64,000 nucleotides of DNA from JABDJL01 sp963664065 (GCA_963664065.1 OY760942.1:930001-994000), one strand, 5' to 3'; shown: positions 53,320 through 63,243, numbered from the stretch's first letter. The notes: generated from the sequence alone by a model not told the origin. Translations and numbers: made by a program.

Positions 53320-55779
53320 TTGAAATCACAGGCACGCGTGGTTGTAATCGGCGGCGGCGTTGTTGGCGTCAGCGCGCTTTATCATCTCGCCCACAAGGGC
53401 TGGGGCGATGACGTGGTCTTACTGGAGAAAGCGGAACTGACTTCAGGTTCCACCTGGCATGCCGCCGGTTTGTTGCCATTGTTCAATATGAGCTACAGCG
53501 TCGGGCAGATTCACAAGTATTCCGTGGCCTTGTACCAGGAGCTTGAGCAGGAAACCGGCCAGCCGGTGGGATTCAGCCAGGTCGGAAACCTGAGACTGGC
53601 AATGAACGCGGATCGTATGGATGAGTATTACCAGTACGCTGCAACCGCGAGAACGATAGGCATTGATGTTCAGTTCCTGACGCCCGATGAGATTGGAAAG
53701 CTCTGGCCCTTGTGCCGGACGGATGATCTTGTCGGCGGCATCTATCATCCGGAAGACGGGTATATTCAGCCGGCCGACCTGACCCAGGCATTGGCAAAGG
53801 GCGCCAGGGCACGTGGCGCGGCCATTTACCGTAATACCGCGGTTTTGGCGATAGAACAGCAGAGTTCAGGGAACTGGCTGATCCAAACCGCAAACGGAGA
53901 TATTTTCTGTGAACATGTCATTTCAGCAACCGGAAATTACGCGCGTCAAACCGGAGAGATGGTAGGGCTCGATGTTCCGGTGATTCCTGTAGAGCATCAA
54001 TTCATCGTCACCGAGCCACATCCTGAACTGACCAGCCGCCGCGAAAGTGGCGCGCCGGAACTGAGTGTGCTGCGGGAATCTGACGGGTCCTGGTACCTGC
54101 GCGAAGAAAATGGCGGGTTTATTCTGGGCCCTTATGAGAAAGGCGCGCCCTGTTGTTATGTGGATGGCCCGGACCCACGGGCTGAATACGAACTGTTCCA
54201 GGAAGATATCGATCGACTGGTGCCGCACATTGAAGCTGCGATTAAACGCGTACCGGCCTTCGGCGAGGTGGGCATGAAACAGGTCTACAACGGTGCCATT
54301 GCCTACACGCCGGACGGTAACCCGATTGTCGGGCCGGCATGGGGACTGGATAATTTCTGGCTTAACGAGGGACACAGTTTTGGGATTACAGCCGCCGGTG
54401 GGGCCGGCTGGCAGCTGGCCGAGTGGATCGTGGAAGGGGAACCCACGATAGACATGCTGGGTGTGGAACCCCGCCGGTTCGGGGACTACGTCACCAAAGA
54501 CTATCTGCTTGAAAAGAATGAAGAGGCCTATTCCCATGTATTCGTCATTCACTACCCGGACGAGGAACGCCCGGCCGGACGGCCCCTTCAAACCGCGCCC
54601 TGTTACGAGAGGCTGAAAGCCATGGGCGGCGTATTCGGCCAAAAATTCGGTTGGGAACGAGCGAACTGGTTTGCAAGCGAAGGCCTGGCGCAGGAGGATG
54701 ACTGGTCATTCCGCCGCTCGCTTTGGTTTGATGCCATGGGCAGGGAAGTCGCCAACGTAAGCGCGAACGTAGGGCTGCTCGACATGACAGCATTCGCGAA
54801 ATGCCGGGTTTCAGGGCCCGGTGCAGAGGCGTTTCTGGATGGCTTTGTGGCGAACCGCCTACCGAAAAAAGTGGGCAGGGTCAGCCTGTGCCATGCGTTG
54901 AATAAAAATGGTGGTGTCCACTCCGAATTCACCATTCGGCGCGAATCCGGTGATTCTTTTTACCTGGTGTCAGCCGGCGCCCTGCAACGTCTAGATCATG
55001 ACTACCTGCAAAAGCACATGCCCAAAGATGGATCGGTCCGGTTCACCCAATTGACGAGCAGCACCGGCGTGCTGGTGCTTGCGGGACCGAGATCCCGGAC
55101 CCTGATGCAACGGGTTTCCCGGGCCGGTTTTTCAAACGAAGAATTCCCGTGGCTGAGTGCCAGGGACATCCTGGTTGGCATGGCGCCGGTGAATGCCATG
55201 CGCGTTAATTATGTGGGTGAACTGGGTTGGGAGCTACACCACCCGCTTGAATATCAGAACCATATTTTTGACGCCTTGTTTGCTGCCGGTGAGGACCTTG
55301 GATTGAAGCCATTTGGAATCAGGGCGATGGACTCGATGAGGCTGGAGAAGTCCTACCGAATGGTGGGTACTGAACTGTCTATTGAATATTCAGCATATGA
55401 ATCGGCAATGGACCGGTTCGTGCATCCTGAGAAAGGCGCATTCCTGGGGCGTGAAGCCTTGCTTGCCGGCAGGGAAAAGGGCCTGAACAACCTGCTCGTC
55501 ACCATGGAGGTTATAGATGTTGGCGATGCCGATGCCCTGGGCAATAACGCATTGATGAAAGACGGCGAAGTTATCGGCCGGGCCACCGGCGGTGCTTATG
55601 GCTTCAGGGTTCAAAAATCACTGGCTCTGGGAATGGTCAAGCCCGAACTGGCTGAACCGGGTACCGAGTTGGAAATTGATGTTCTTGGCCGTAACTATGC
55701 GGCCAGGGTGATTGCCGAGAGTCCTTTTGACCCAAAAAGTGAGCGATTACGCGATGTCAACGGAGCCAACGACCTGTAA
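53320..55779 (+). CDS. Dimethylglycine dehydrogenase-like flavoprotein with GcvT domain
   Basis: An 819-residue two-part enzyme. The N-terminal DAO domain has the FAD motif VVVIGGGVVGVSALYHLA (about residues 7-24) and STWHAAGLLP, whose His near 47 is the usual covalent FAD attachment. The C-terminal half (from about residue 425) is an aminomethyltransferase-type folate domain with YVGELGWELHHPLEYQNHIF and GTELSIEYSAYESAMDRFV. It would oxidise dimethylglycine to sarcosine and pass the one-carbon unit to tetrahydrofolate. The start is a TTG at 53320 after a GGAAG sequence; no in-frame ATG is near. It lies between the MttB and SoxB genes. Confidence 0.82.
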   Translation: MKSQARVVVIGGGVVGVSALYHLAHKGWGDDVVLLEKAELTSGSTWHAAGLLPLFNMSYSVGQIHKYSVALYQELEQETGQPVGFSQVGNLRLAMNADRMDEYYQYAATARTIGIDVQFLTPDEIGKLWPLCRTDDLVGGIYHPEDGYIQPADLTQALAKGARARGAAIYRNTAVLAIEQQSSGNWLIQTANGDIFCEHVISATGNYARQTGEMVGLDVPVIPVEHQFIVTEPHPELTSRRESGAPELSVLRESDGSWYLREENGGFILGPYEKGAPCCYVDGPDPRAEYELFQEDIDRLVPHIEAAIKRVPAFGEVGMKQVYNGAIAYTPDGNPIVGPAWGLDNFWLNEGHSFGITAAGGAGWQLAEWIVEGEPTIDMLGVEPRRFGDYVTKDYLLEKNEEAYSHVFVIHYPDEERPAGRPLQTAPCYERLKAMGGVFGQKFGWERANWFASEGLAQEDDWSFRRSLWFDAMGREVANVSANVGLLDMTAFAKCRVSGPGAEAFLDGFVANRLPKKVGRVSLCHALNKNGGVHSEFTIRRESGDSFYLVSAGALQRLDHDYLQKHMPKDGSVRFTQLTSSTGVLVLAGPRSRTLMQRVSRAGFSNEEFPWLSARDILVGMAPVNAMRVNYVGELGWELHHPLEYQNHIFDALFAAGEDLGLKPFGIRAMDSMRLEKSYRMVGTELSIEYSAYESAMDRFVHPEKGAFLGREALLAGREKGLNNLLVTMEVIDVGDADALGNNALMKDGEVIGRATGGAYGFRVQKSLALGMVKPELAEPGTELEIDVLGRNYAARVIAESPFDPKSERLRDVNGANDL

Positions 55780-55816
55780 TGGCGGATGTCACGCTGGCGT
55801 CAACCTGTTTGAATGA

Positions 55817-57073
55817 ATGGGTATGAAAAAGTATTCAGCTTTAAGCCTGCTGCGTAACGCGATAGGGCATAACATGCACTGGCAGCCGGCGTGGCGCGAC
55901 CCGGAGCCGAAGCGCAGATACGACGTGATCATCGTGGGAGGTGGTGGCCACGGCCTGGCAACCGCCTATTACCTGGCGAAAGTGCATGGCGTGCGCAATG
56001 TTGCCGTACTGGAAAAGGGCTGGATCGGCGGCGGCAACACCGGCCGGAATACCACCATCGTACGCTCGAACTACCTCTGGACCGAAGCAGCCATGTTGTA
56101 CGAGAAATCGATGGAATTGTGGGAGGGTCTCAGCCTGGATCTGAACTATAACGTGATGTTCAGCCAGCGCGGAGTCTACAACCTCGGGCACACCCTGCAG
56201 GACATGCGTGACATAGAACGGCGCGTAAGCGCCAACCGGCTAAACGGCATCGACGCCGAAGTGCTCAATGCTGAGCAGGTGGCCCGCAACATCCCCGGTA
56301 TCAATATCTCGCCACGGGCGCGGTACCCGATACTTGGCGCCTCCTTGCAGCGGCGCGGCGGGGTTGCGCGTCACGACGCGGTGGCCTGGGGTTTTGCTCG
56401 CGCAGCCGATGCACTGGGTGTGGACATCATTCAGCAGTGCGAGGTGACCGGGCTTAATCGCGACGGATCTCGTATCACGGGCGTCGAGACCTCGCGCGGC
56501 CGCATCCGGGCGGACAAGGTCGGCGTGGTGGTCGCAGGAAATGCCAGTGTGCTTGCCTCGATGGCTGAACTGCGTTTCCCGATTGAAAGTCACCCCCTGC
56601 AGGCATTCGTGTCGGAACCGCTCAAGCCGGTGCTGGATACCGTGGTGATGTCCAACGCGGTGCACGGCTACATCAGCCAGTCGGACAAAGGGGAACTGGT
56701 AATCGGAGCAGGCATCGATGCTTACACCGGATACGGGCAGCGGGGTAGTTTCCAGACCATCGAACACGCCACACAGGCCATCATCGAACTTTTTCCGGCG
56801 TTCAGCCGTGTACGCATGTTGCGTATGTGGGGCGGCATCGTAGATGTCTGCCCGGACGCCTGCCCGATTATTTCGAAGACGCCAATACAGGGCCTGTACT
56901 TCAATTGCGGATGGGGTACGGGCGGCTTCAAGGCCACGCCCGGCTCGGGTTGGGTGTTTGCGCACACCATGGCCCAGGACAGACCGCATGATCTGAACGC
57001 CGCATTTGATCTGGAGCGCTTCAACTCCGGCGCATTAATCGATGAGCACGGCGCAGCAGCCGTGGCCCACTAG
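55817..57073 (+). CDS. soxB: Sarcosine oxidase beta subunit
   Basis: A 418-residue flavoprotein. The FAD motif is YDVIIVGGGGHGLATAYYLA (about residues 35-54), then GNTGRNTTIVRSNY and GVARHDAVAWGFARAAD (about 183-198), the region of the His that binds FMN covalently in the family. RMWGGIVDVCPDACPIISKTPIQGLYFNCGWGTGGFKATPGSG near the C terminus is diagnostic. The subunit holds the catalytic FAD and FMN of the heterotetramer. The gene order soxB, soxD, soxA, soxG is the classical one. An alternative ATG exists two codons downstream. Confidence 0.92.
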   Translation: MGMKKYSALSLLRNAIGHNMHWQPAWRDPEPKRRYDVIIVGGGGHGLATAYYLAKVHGVRNVAVLEKGWIGGGNTGRNTTIVRSNYLWTEAAMLYEKSMELWEGLSLDLNYNVMFSQRGVYNLGHTLQDMRDIERRVSANRLNGIDAEVLNAEQVARNIPGINISPRARYPILGASLQRRGGVARHDAVAWGFARAADALGVDIIQQCEVTGLNRDGSRITGVETSRGRIRADKVGVVVAGNASVLASMAELRFPIESHPLQAFVSEPLKPVLDTVVMSNAVHGYISQSDKGELVIGAGIDAYTGYGQRGSFQTIEHATQAIIELFPAFSRVRMLRMWGGIVDVCPDACPIISKTPIQGLYFNCGWGTGGFKATPGSGWVFAHTMAQDRPHDLNAAFDLERFNSGALIDEHGAAAVAH

Positions 57074-57091
57074 CCCGCCTGGAAGATTGCG

Positions 57092-57364
57092 ATGTTACTG
57101 ATTAAGTGTCCATGGTGTGGTGAGCGCGATGAATCGGAATTCAGCTATGGCGGCGAAGCCGGGATTACGCGTCCACAGGATCCGTTTGTCCTGAACGACG
57201 CGGAATGGGCCGATTACCTGTTCATGCGCAAAAACCCACGAGGCATGCATAGCGAATTATGGAACCACAGCCAGGGGTGCCGGCGGTGGTTTGGGCTTAA
57301 CCGGGACACGGTGACCTACCGGATCGAATCGAGCTTTGAACTGGACCCCGGCAAACGGGATTAG
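57092..57364 (+). CDS. soxD: Sarcosine oxidase delta subunit
   Basis: A 90-residue protein, normal for SoxD. The zinc site uses CPWCGERDESEFSYGGEA (Cys6 and Cys9), with His and Cys later in NHSQGCRRWFGLNRDTVTY (about residues 58-76). It is a structural subunit of heterotetrameric sarcosine oxidase in the cytoplasm. It starts 18 bases after soxB and ends 6 bases before soxA. Confidence 0.93.
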   Translation: MLLIKCPWCGERDESEFSYGGEAGITRPQDPFVLNDAEWADYLFMRKNPRGMHSELWNHSQGCRRWFGLNRDTVTYRIESSFELDPGKRD

Positions 57365-57370
57365 CTGGAT

Positions 57371-60364
57371 TTGAACCACTCCCAACCCAATCGTCTTGCC
57401 AAGGGTGGCCGCATAGACCGGTCACACCCCCTGAATTTTTCCTTTGATGGGAAAAAACTCCAGGGCTACGACGGTGACACGCTGGCTTCGGCATTGCTAG
57501 CCAATAACATTTCCGTGGTCGGGCGCAGTTTCAAACTGCATCGCCCGCGTGGTATTGTCGCTGCCGGCGCCGAAGAGCCCAATGCCATCATGCAGATAGG
57601 TCGCGGCACCAGCGCGCTACCCAACCTGAAGGCCACGCAAGTGGAGCTCTTTGAAGGCCTGGAGGCATATTCCACCAAGGGTTGGCCCAGCGTTAATTTT
57701 GATGTCGGGGCAATCAACGACCTGTTCAGTGGCTTGTTGGGCGCAGGCTTTTATTACAAAACTTTCATGTACCCGCGTGCCATGTGGGCACACTACGAGG
57801 GTGTCATCCGGCTTTCGGCCGGCTTCGGGGTTTCGCCAACCGGCGCGGATCCGGATAGCTACGAATACCGCAATGCCCATTGTGATGTGCTGGTGGCCGG
57901 CGCTGGTCCCGCGGGCTTGTCGGCGGCGCTGGCGGCCGGTGAATCAGGCGCACGAGTGATTATTGCCGATGAGCAGCTAGAGTTCGGCGGCAGCCTGTTG
58001 TCATCGGGTTCAGGTCATGAATGGCTAGGCACGACATTGTCCAGGTTAAGGGAGCTGGAAGACGTCATTTTGTTGCCGCGCAGTACCGTGTTTGCTTACT
58101 TCGATCACAATTTCCTGGCCATTGCTGAAAATCGACCAGCAGGGCAGGCAGCCGATGGCGAAAACGCCTGGGCGCAGCGTATGTGGCGGGTCCGTGCGAG
58201 GCAGGTGGTGTTGGCCCAGGGCGCCTTTGAGCGCCCACTGGTCTTTTGCAATAACGACCGGCCCGGCGTGATGCTGGCATCAGCCATATCCAGCTATATC
58301 AACAGATATGCCGTTTGCCCGGGCAAACGCGTGGTGTTGTTCACCAACAATGATTCTGCCTACCGGACGGCGATCGACCTGTCAGGAACCGGGGTTGATG
58401 TTGCAGCGGTCGTGGACAGCCGTGCGGGGGGAGCGGGTGAGCTGGGCGATAAGGCAGAGGTGGCTGGAATACCGGTGTTAAAAGGACACGTCGTCATCGA
58501 CGTGAAGGGTCATAGGCGTGTGAAGGGGGTGATAATCGCGGCCTGGGACGGCAATGTATCGTCTACACTTACAAACAGCCGCACAATGGCCTGTGACCTG
58601 CTGGCGGTATCCGGCGGATGGATCCCGGCTGTGCACCTGCATTCACAATCCGGCGGGAAAAACGTGTGGAATCATGCAGGTCATTGCTTTGTTCCGGGCG
58701 ACACGGCTCAGAACGCCCGGTCTGCAGGTTCCGGAAACGGCAAATGGGCATTGGAAGACTGCTTAAAAGAAGGCATGGAAGCAGGGTCCCGGGCAGCTGC
58801 TCTGTGTGGCTGCAATGCCGTGAAGCCATCGCCGCCTGATATCAAATCGGCGCGAGAAAACGCCCTGCAAGCCTTGTGGCGGGTACCGACGGTCCTTGAA
58901 CCGGAACGCAGCCCGAAGCAGTTTGTCGACTTCCAGACCGACGTCAGCGTCGCAGACGTCCGCCTGGCAGTCAGGGAAGGTTACCGCAACGCTGAGCATG
59001 TGAAGCGTTACACCGCACTGGGTTTCGGGACGGACCAGGGCAAACTGGCCAACATCAACGGCATGGCGGTATTGGCGGAGTGTCTCGGCAGATCAATCCC
59101 GGAGGTGGGAACCACCACGTTCAGACCCGCCTATACGCCGGTTACATTTGGAATGTGTGCCGGGGAAAGTGTCGGTGATCTCTATGAACCGGTACGCAAG
59201 ACAGCGATTCACGAAAGGCACGAAGAGCAATGCCCGCCGTTCGAAAATGTCGGCCAGTGGCTGCGTCCCTGGTACTACCCGCGAGACGGCGAGGACCTGC
59301 ACGCTGCCGTGGCCCGGGAGTGCCAGGCAACGCGTTCGTCCGTCGGCATCATGGACGCCTCGACACTTGGCAAGATCGATGTGCAGGGGCCGGATGCGAC
59401 ACGGTTCCTGGAGCGAATCTATACCCATGATGTCGGGCGCATGAAGCCCGGCAAGTGCGCATACGGGATCATGCTCGGCGAAGATGGCATGCTCAAAGAC
59501 GATGGCGTGATGGCTCGGATTGATGAGCAGCGCTACTACTTGACCACCACCACCGGTGGCGCGGCGCCAGTGCTGGCGTGGCTGGAATTGTGGCTGCAAA
59601 CCGAGTGGCCTGACCTGGATGTGTACCTGACTTCGCTCAGCGACCACTATTCGACAATAGCCGTGGCAGGTCCGAACAGCCGCCGGGTGCTGCAGGCGGC
59701 CGGTTGCAGTATTGGCCTTGAAAAATCCGCTTTTCCGTTCATGACATTCCAGGTAGCCGAGGTGGCCGGCTTGCCGGTCAGGGTATTCCGGGTGAGCTTC
59801 AGCGGTGAACTGGCATTCGAACTGAACATCGATAGCAGGTTTGCATCACACTTGTGGAAGCATTTGATGGCCGCAGGTAAAGCCTTCGATATAACGCCCT
59901 ACGGTACCGAGACCATGCATGTACTTCGCGCCGAAAAGGGCTTTGTCATTGTCGGCCAGGATACCGATGGTTCGGTCAGCCCGCTGGATCTTCGGATGCA
60001 ATGGATGCTGTCGAAAGAAAAAGACTTTCTGGGCAAACGGTCGCTTCAACGACCTGATTCAGCACGGAGTGACCGCAAGCAGTTGGTAGGACTGCTGAGC
60101 GAAGACAATCAGACCGTACTGCCCGAAGGCACACAGTTGATTGAAGATCCCGGAGCGTCGCGACCGGTGCCGATGTGCGGGCACGTCACTTCCAGTTATC
60201 AAAGCGCCTGCCTGGGCCACCCGATCGCGCTGGCGCTGCTAAGCTCGGGACATTCACGAAAAGGCGAATCCGTTTATGCCTCCCTGGCAGACGGCTCCGC
60301 GGTGCGGGTGAAAGTCGTATCACCGGTTTTCTATGCCCCAAAGGGGGAGCGCCAGCATGTCTGA
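57371..60364 (+). CDS. soxA: Sarcosine oxidase alpha subunit
   Basis: A 997-residue subunit. The N-terminal ferredoxin-like fold (FDGKKLQGYDGDTLASALLANN, about 25-46; FKLHRPRGIVAAGAEEPNA) is followed by the NAD-binding domain (CDVLVAGAGPAGLSAALAAGESGARVIIADE). The C-terminal GcvT-like folate domain (from about 620) has GIMDASTLGKIDVQGPDATRFLERIYTHDV and FSGELAFELNIDSRF. It accepts the methylene group from sarcosine and forms 5,10-methylene-tetrahydrofolate. Initiation is from a TTG at 57371, 6 bases after soxD. The gene is full length and uninterrupted. Confidence 0.93.
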   Translation: MNHSQPNRLAKGGRIDRSHPLNFSFDGKKLQGYDGDTLASALLANNISVVGRSFKLHRPRGIVAAGAEEPNAIMQIGRGTSALPNLKATQVELFEGLEAYSTKGWPSVNFDVGAINDLFSGLLGAGFYYKTFMYPRAMWAHYEGVIRLSAGFGVSPTGADPDSYEYRNAHCDVLVAGAGPAGLSAALAAGESGARVIIADEQLEFGGSLLSSGSGHEWLGTTLSRLRELEDVILLPRSTVFAYFDHNFLAIAENRPAGQAADGENAWAQRMWRVRARQVVLAQGAFERPLVFCNNDRPGVMLASAISSYINRYAVCPGKRVVLFTNNDSAYRTAIDLSGTGVDVAAVVDSRAGGAGELGDKAEVAGIPVLKGHVVIDVKGHRRVKGVIIAAWDGNVSSTLTNSRTMACDLLAVSGGWIPAVHLHSQSGGKNVWNHAGHCFVPGDTAQNARSAGSGNGKWALEDCLKEGMEAGSRAAALCGCNAVKPSPPDIKSARENALQALWRVPTVLEPERSPKQFVDFQTDVSVADVRLAVREGYRNAEHVKRYTALGFGTDQGKLANINGMAVLAECLGRSIPEVGTTTFRPAYTPVTFGMCAGESVGDLYEPVRKTAIHERHEEQCPPFENVGQWLRPWYYPRDGEDLHAAVARECQATRSSVGIMDASTLGKIDVQGPDATRFLERIYTHDVGRMKPGKCAYGIMLGEDGMLKDDGVMARIDEQRYYLTTTTGGAAPVLAWLELWLQTEWPDLDVYLTSLSDHYSTIAVAGPNSRRVLQAAGCSIGLEKSAFPFMTFQVAEVAGLPVRVFRVSFSGELAFELNIDSRFASHLWKHLMAAGKAFDITPYGTETMHVLRAEKGFVIVGQDTDGSVSPLDLRMQWMLSKEKDFLGKRSLQRPDSARSDRKQLVGLLSEDNQTVLPEGTQLIEDPGASRPVPMCGHVTSSYQSACLGHPIALALLSSGHSRKGESVYASLADGSAVRVKVVSPVFYAPKGERQHV

Positions 60365-60962
60365 CCAGGCCAGGCAGCGACACGGGCTGGAAGCCTTCCT
60401 GGCGGCCCTGCCGGAACCCGGTGGCGGTGACTGTGGTATCGAAGTCCAGATTCTGCCTTCTCCGGCGCAGGTCAACCTGCGCGGCGATCCGGCAAACGAA
60501 ATATTTGTCGCGACGGTAGAGGCCGTGCTGGGCCAGGCGCTGCCGAGGCTTGCCAATACTTTCAGCGAAGGACGTCAGCGCGTTTACTGGCTGGGGCCCG
60601 ATGAATGGCTGATCCAGGTGCTGGACATAGGGAATTCGAAACTCGTGACGGAGCTGGAACAGCAACTGGCCGGGCACCACGCAGCGGTTAACGAGGTCAG
60701 CGGCGGCCAGGTCACTCTGTGTTTGGCGGGAAAGCGCGTGCGGGATGTGCTGGCCAAGGGTTGCACGCTTGATTTACATACGGATTCGTTTCCGGTGGGG
60801 AGTTGCGCACAGACCAGCCTGGCCAAGGCCGGCATGCTCATCTCTGTGCTGGCTGTTCCGGATGCGTTCGAGATTATTGTGCGCAGAAGTTTTGCTGAGT
60901 ACGTGGCGCTCTGGCTCCATCATTCAGCCAGGGAATATGGCGTTCGTTTTCGCGCCCGGTAA
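60357..60962 (+). CDS. soxG: Sarcosine oxidase gamma subunit
   Basis: A 201-residue subunit. GGGGGAG lies 8 bases before the ATG at 60357, which overlaps the soxA stop by eight bases and is preferred over the in-frame ATG at 60333. Family features are IEVQILPSPAQVNLRGDP, FSEGRQRVYWLGPDEWLIQV (about 77-96) and the ending FAEYVALWLHHSAREYG. SoxG completes the heterotetramer that oxidises sarcosine to glycine, hydrogen peroxide and methylene-tetrahydrofolate. Confidence 0.9.
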   Translation: MSDQARQRHGLEAFLAALPEPGGGDCGIEVQILPSPAQVNLRGDPANEIFVATVEAVLGQALPRLANTFSEGRQRVYWLGPDEWLIQVLDIGNSKLVTELEQQLAGHHAAVNEVSGGQVTLCLAGKRVRDVLAKGCTLDLHTDSFPVGSCAQTSLAKAGMLISVLAVPDAFEIIVRRSFAEYVALWLHHSAREYGVRFRAR

Positions 60963-61047
60963 TCAGATTCGCTGTCACAGCACAAGGCGTTGAGTTTCAG
61001 GCACTGACGATTCATACTCGAAAGAACAATACGATGTTCACGAGCCC

Positions 61048-62058
61048 ATGAGCACTTTCAAAAAAAGCAATTTACCTGCCAGGTTTGGGTTTCTCCTGGT
61101 CAATGATTTCACCCTGATATCGCTATCATCCGCTGTTGAACCATTACGCATGGCCAACCGGATCTGCAATGAGAATCACTACTACTGGAAAACCATTTCT
61201 GAAACGGGAAACCCCGTGTCTGCCAGCGATGGCTTGTGCGTCAATGTGGATTACAGCATTGTCGATGAAGGCGTTCTTGAAGACCTTGATGCCGTGATCG
61301 TCTGCGGCGGACAGTGGATTGAACAAAATACCGGTACAAAAGTGCTCCAGTGGTTAAAAACAGTTAACCAGAAAGGTATTGGACTGGGAGCGATCTGCAC
61401 AGGCAGCTATGTGCTTGCCGCTGCCGGCCTGCTGGATGGTTTCCGTTGCAGTATTCATTGGGAAAATATGGCCGCGGTGTCGGATTTATTTCCGGCTATC
61501 AGCGTAAAAAGCAGCGTTTTCACCATCGACAGGAGCCGTTTTACCAGCTCAGGTGGCACGACACCCGTGGACATGATGTTGCACTTCATCAGCAGACAAT
61601 GCGGTACAAAAGTGAGCGCCGGTGTTGCGGAGCAGTTTATCTATGAGCGCATCAGGCAATCCGATGACGAGCAGCGAGTGCCGCTGAGACATGTAGTGGG
61701 TCACCAGTCCAGCAAACTGGTGGGGGCTGTCGAACTCATGGAAGCCAACATCAAGGAACCTCTCAGCCAGCAGGACCTTTCAACTTATGTCGGCCTTTCG
61801 CGGCGACAACTGCAACGCTTGTTTCGACGTTACCTGATGAGTGTGCCCTCACGTTATTATCTGCAACTCCGATTGCAAAGAGCCCGCGAACTGTTGCGTC
61901 AGACCAGTTGGAGCCTGGTTGAGATAGCGGCGCAGACAGGATTTGTATCGACTTCGCATTTCAGCAAGAGTTACAAAGATTTCTTTGGGCATCCGCCAAG
62001 CCGGGAGCGACAGACTGTCGTGGGTCAGATTGGCTTCAAAGCCGGCAAGCTGGCATGA
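61048..62058 (+). CDS. GlxA-family AraC-type regulator (GbdR/CdhR-like)
   Basis: A 336-residue transcription factor. The N-terminal DJ-1/PfpI-like domain (FGFLLVNDFTLISLSSAVEPLRMAN, then LGAICTGSYVLAAAGLLDGF and FTIDRSRFTSSGGTTPVDMMLH) is followed by two helix-turn-helix motifs (DLSTYVGLSRRQLQRLFRRYL and EIAAQTGFVSTSHFSKSYKDFFGHPPS). GbdR, CdhR and SouR, the regulators of glycine betaine, carnitine and sarcosine catabolism in Pseudomonas, have this layout. It follows soxG by 85 bases, so it likely senses an intermediate and activates this cluster. Confidence 0.85.
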   Translation: MSTFKKSNLPARFGFLLVNDFTLISLSSAVEPLRMANRICNENHYYWKTISETGNPVSASDGLCVNVDYSIVDEGVLEDLDAVIVCGGQWIEQNTGTKVLQWLKTVNQKGIGLGAICTGSYVLAAAGLLDGFRCSIHWENMAAVSDLFPAISVKSSVFTIDRSRFTSSGGTTPVDMMLHFISRQCGTKVSAGVAEQFIYERIRQSDDEQRVPLRHVVGHQSSKLVGAVELMEANIKEPLSQQDLSTYVGLSRRQLQRLFRRYLMSVPSRYYLQLRLQRARELLRQTSWSLVEIAAQTGFVSTSHFSKSYKDFFGHPPSRERQTVVGQIGFKAGKLA

Positions 62059-62091
62059 AACTTCAAGATTTCCGAATAGAGCCGGTGGTCC

Positions 62092-63210
62092 ATGTCAAAT
62101 GATCAAACATTAACTGCTGACGAACTGTTACGGCTGCGTGAACGCCTGGACCAGATCGATGACAGCATCATCGACCTGATTGCCGAGAGGCAGTCGGTGG
62201 TAACCACCATCGGTGAGCACAAGCTCGTGACCGGCGCACCATTGAGACACTACGAGCGTGAGCGTGAGGTCATAGACCGCGGCATGGCCAGGGCGAAGCA
62301 AAAGGGTATTTCCGGAAGGGGGGCAAGAGACATCCTGGAAACCCTGATTCACCATTCGCTGGGAAACCAGGAAACGCATCAGCTGGTGCGCTCCGATCAC
62401 GGTCAGGGCCAATGCGCCCTGGTGATTGGTGGAGTTGGCAGGATGGGTGAGTGGATGTCCCGCTTCCTGGACATGGTGGGCTATCGGGTGGACGTGGCAG
62501 ACCCCGCTGAAAAAGAAACTCCATTTAATCGTGTAGAAGACTGGGAAGGCAGTATTGACGACTATGACCTGGTAGTTGTGGCTGTCACCCTGAGACCAAG
62601 CAATGCCATCCTGCACCGCCTGGCGGAGCTTAAGCCGAAAGGCCTGATATTTGATATAGGTTCATTAAAAAGCCCAATGTTCAGTGGTCTGGAAGCGCTT
62701 GTGGAAGCCGATTGCCGGGTGTGTTCGGTTCATCCGATGTTCGGGCCGGAAGAAATCGGTTTGTCCGGGCGCCATATCCTGTTTGTTGACGTGGGCAATC
62801 CGGGCGCGCTGGAAGAGGCACGTGCGCTATTCGCCCATACTGCCGCCGAATGTGTGAATCTTAGCCTGGATGAGCACGATGAAGTGATGGCCTGGGTATT
62901 GGGACTATCCCACCTGGTCAATATCGCCTTTGCCAGCGCCCTGGCCGAAAGCGGTGAGGCGGTGCCTCTGCTGCGGCAGATATCGAGCAGTACCTTTGAT
63001 GCCCAGCTGAAAGTTGCTGCCCAGGTGGTATCGGAAAATCCGCACCTTTATTACGAGATACAGCAAGGTAACAGCAGGACACCTGATGTGGTTGCACGCT
63101 TCCGCAAGGCACTGGATGAATTGCACAGGGCAGTCAACGAACAGGATGAAACTGCCTGGAAGCAGGCCATGGAGTTGGCGAACCAGAGGCTTGATTCAGG
63201 CCAAAGCTGA
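62092..63210 (+). CDS. tyrA: Bifunctional chorismate mutase/prephenate dehydrogenase
   Basis: A 372-residue fusion, the length of Escherichia coli TyrA. The AroQ chorismate mutase domain covers about residues 1-90 (LLRLRERLDQIDDSIIDLIAERQSVVTTIGEHK). The prephenate dehydrogenase domain begins with the NAD motif ALVIGGVGRMGEWMSRFLDMVGYRVDVADP (about 109-138), followed by DIGSLKSPM, HPMFGPEEIG and DEHDEVMAWVLGLSH. It makes 4-hydroxyphenylpyruvate for tyrosine in the cytoplasm. It starts 33 bases after the regulator and is probably not part of the catabolic system. Confidence 0.92.
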   Translation: MSNDQTLTADELLRLRERLDQIDDSIIDLIAERQSVVTTIGEHKLVTGAPLRHYEREREVIDRGMARAKQKGISGRGARDILETLIHHSLGNQETHQLVRSDHGQGQCALVIGGVGRMGEWMSRFLDMVGYRVDVADPAEKETPFNRVEDWEGSIDDYDLVVVAVTLRPSNAILHRLAELKPKGLIFDIGSLKSPMFSGLEALVEADCRVCSVHPMFGPEEIGLSGRHILFVDVGNPGALEEARALFAHTAAECVNLSLDEHDEVMAWVLGLSHLVNIAFASALAESGEAVPLLRQISSSTFDAQLKVAAQVVSENPHLYYEIQQGNSRTPDVVARFRKALDELHRAVNEQDETAWKQAMELANQRLDSGQS

Positions 63211-63243
63211 TGGTCTGGCCAGGCAGAAAATGAGTTGGATTTT

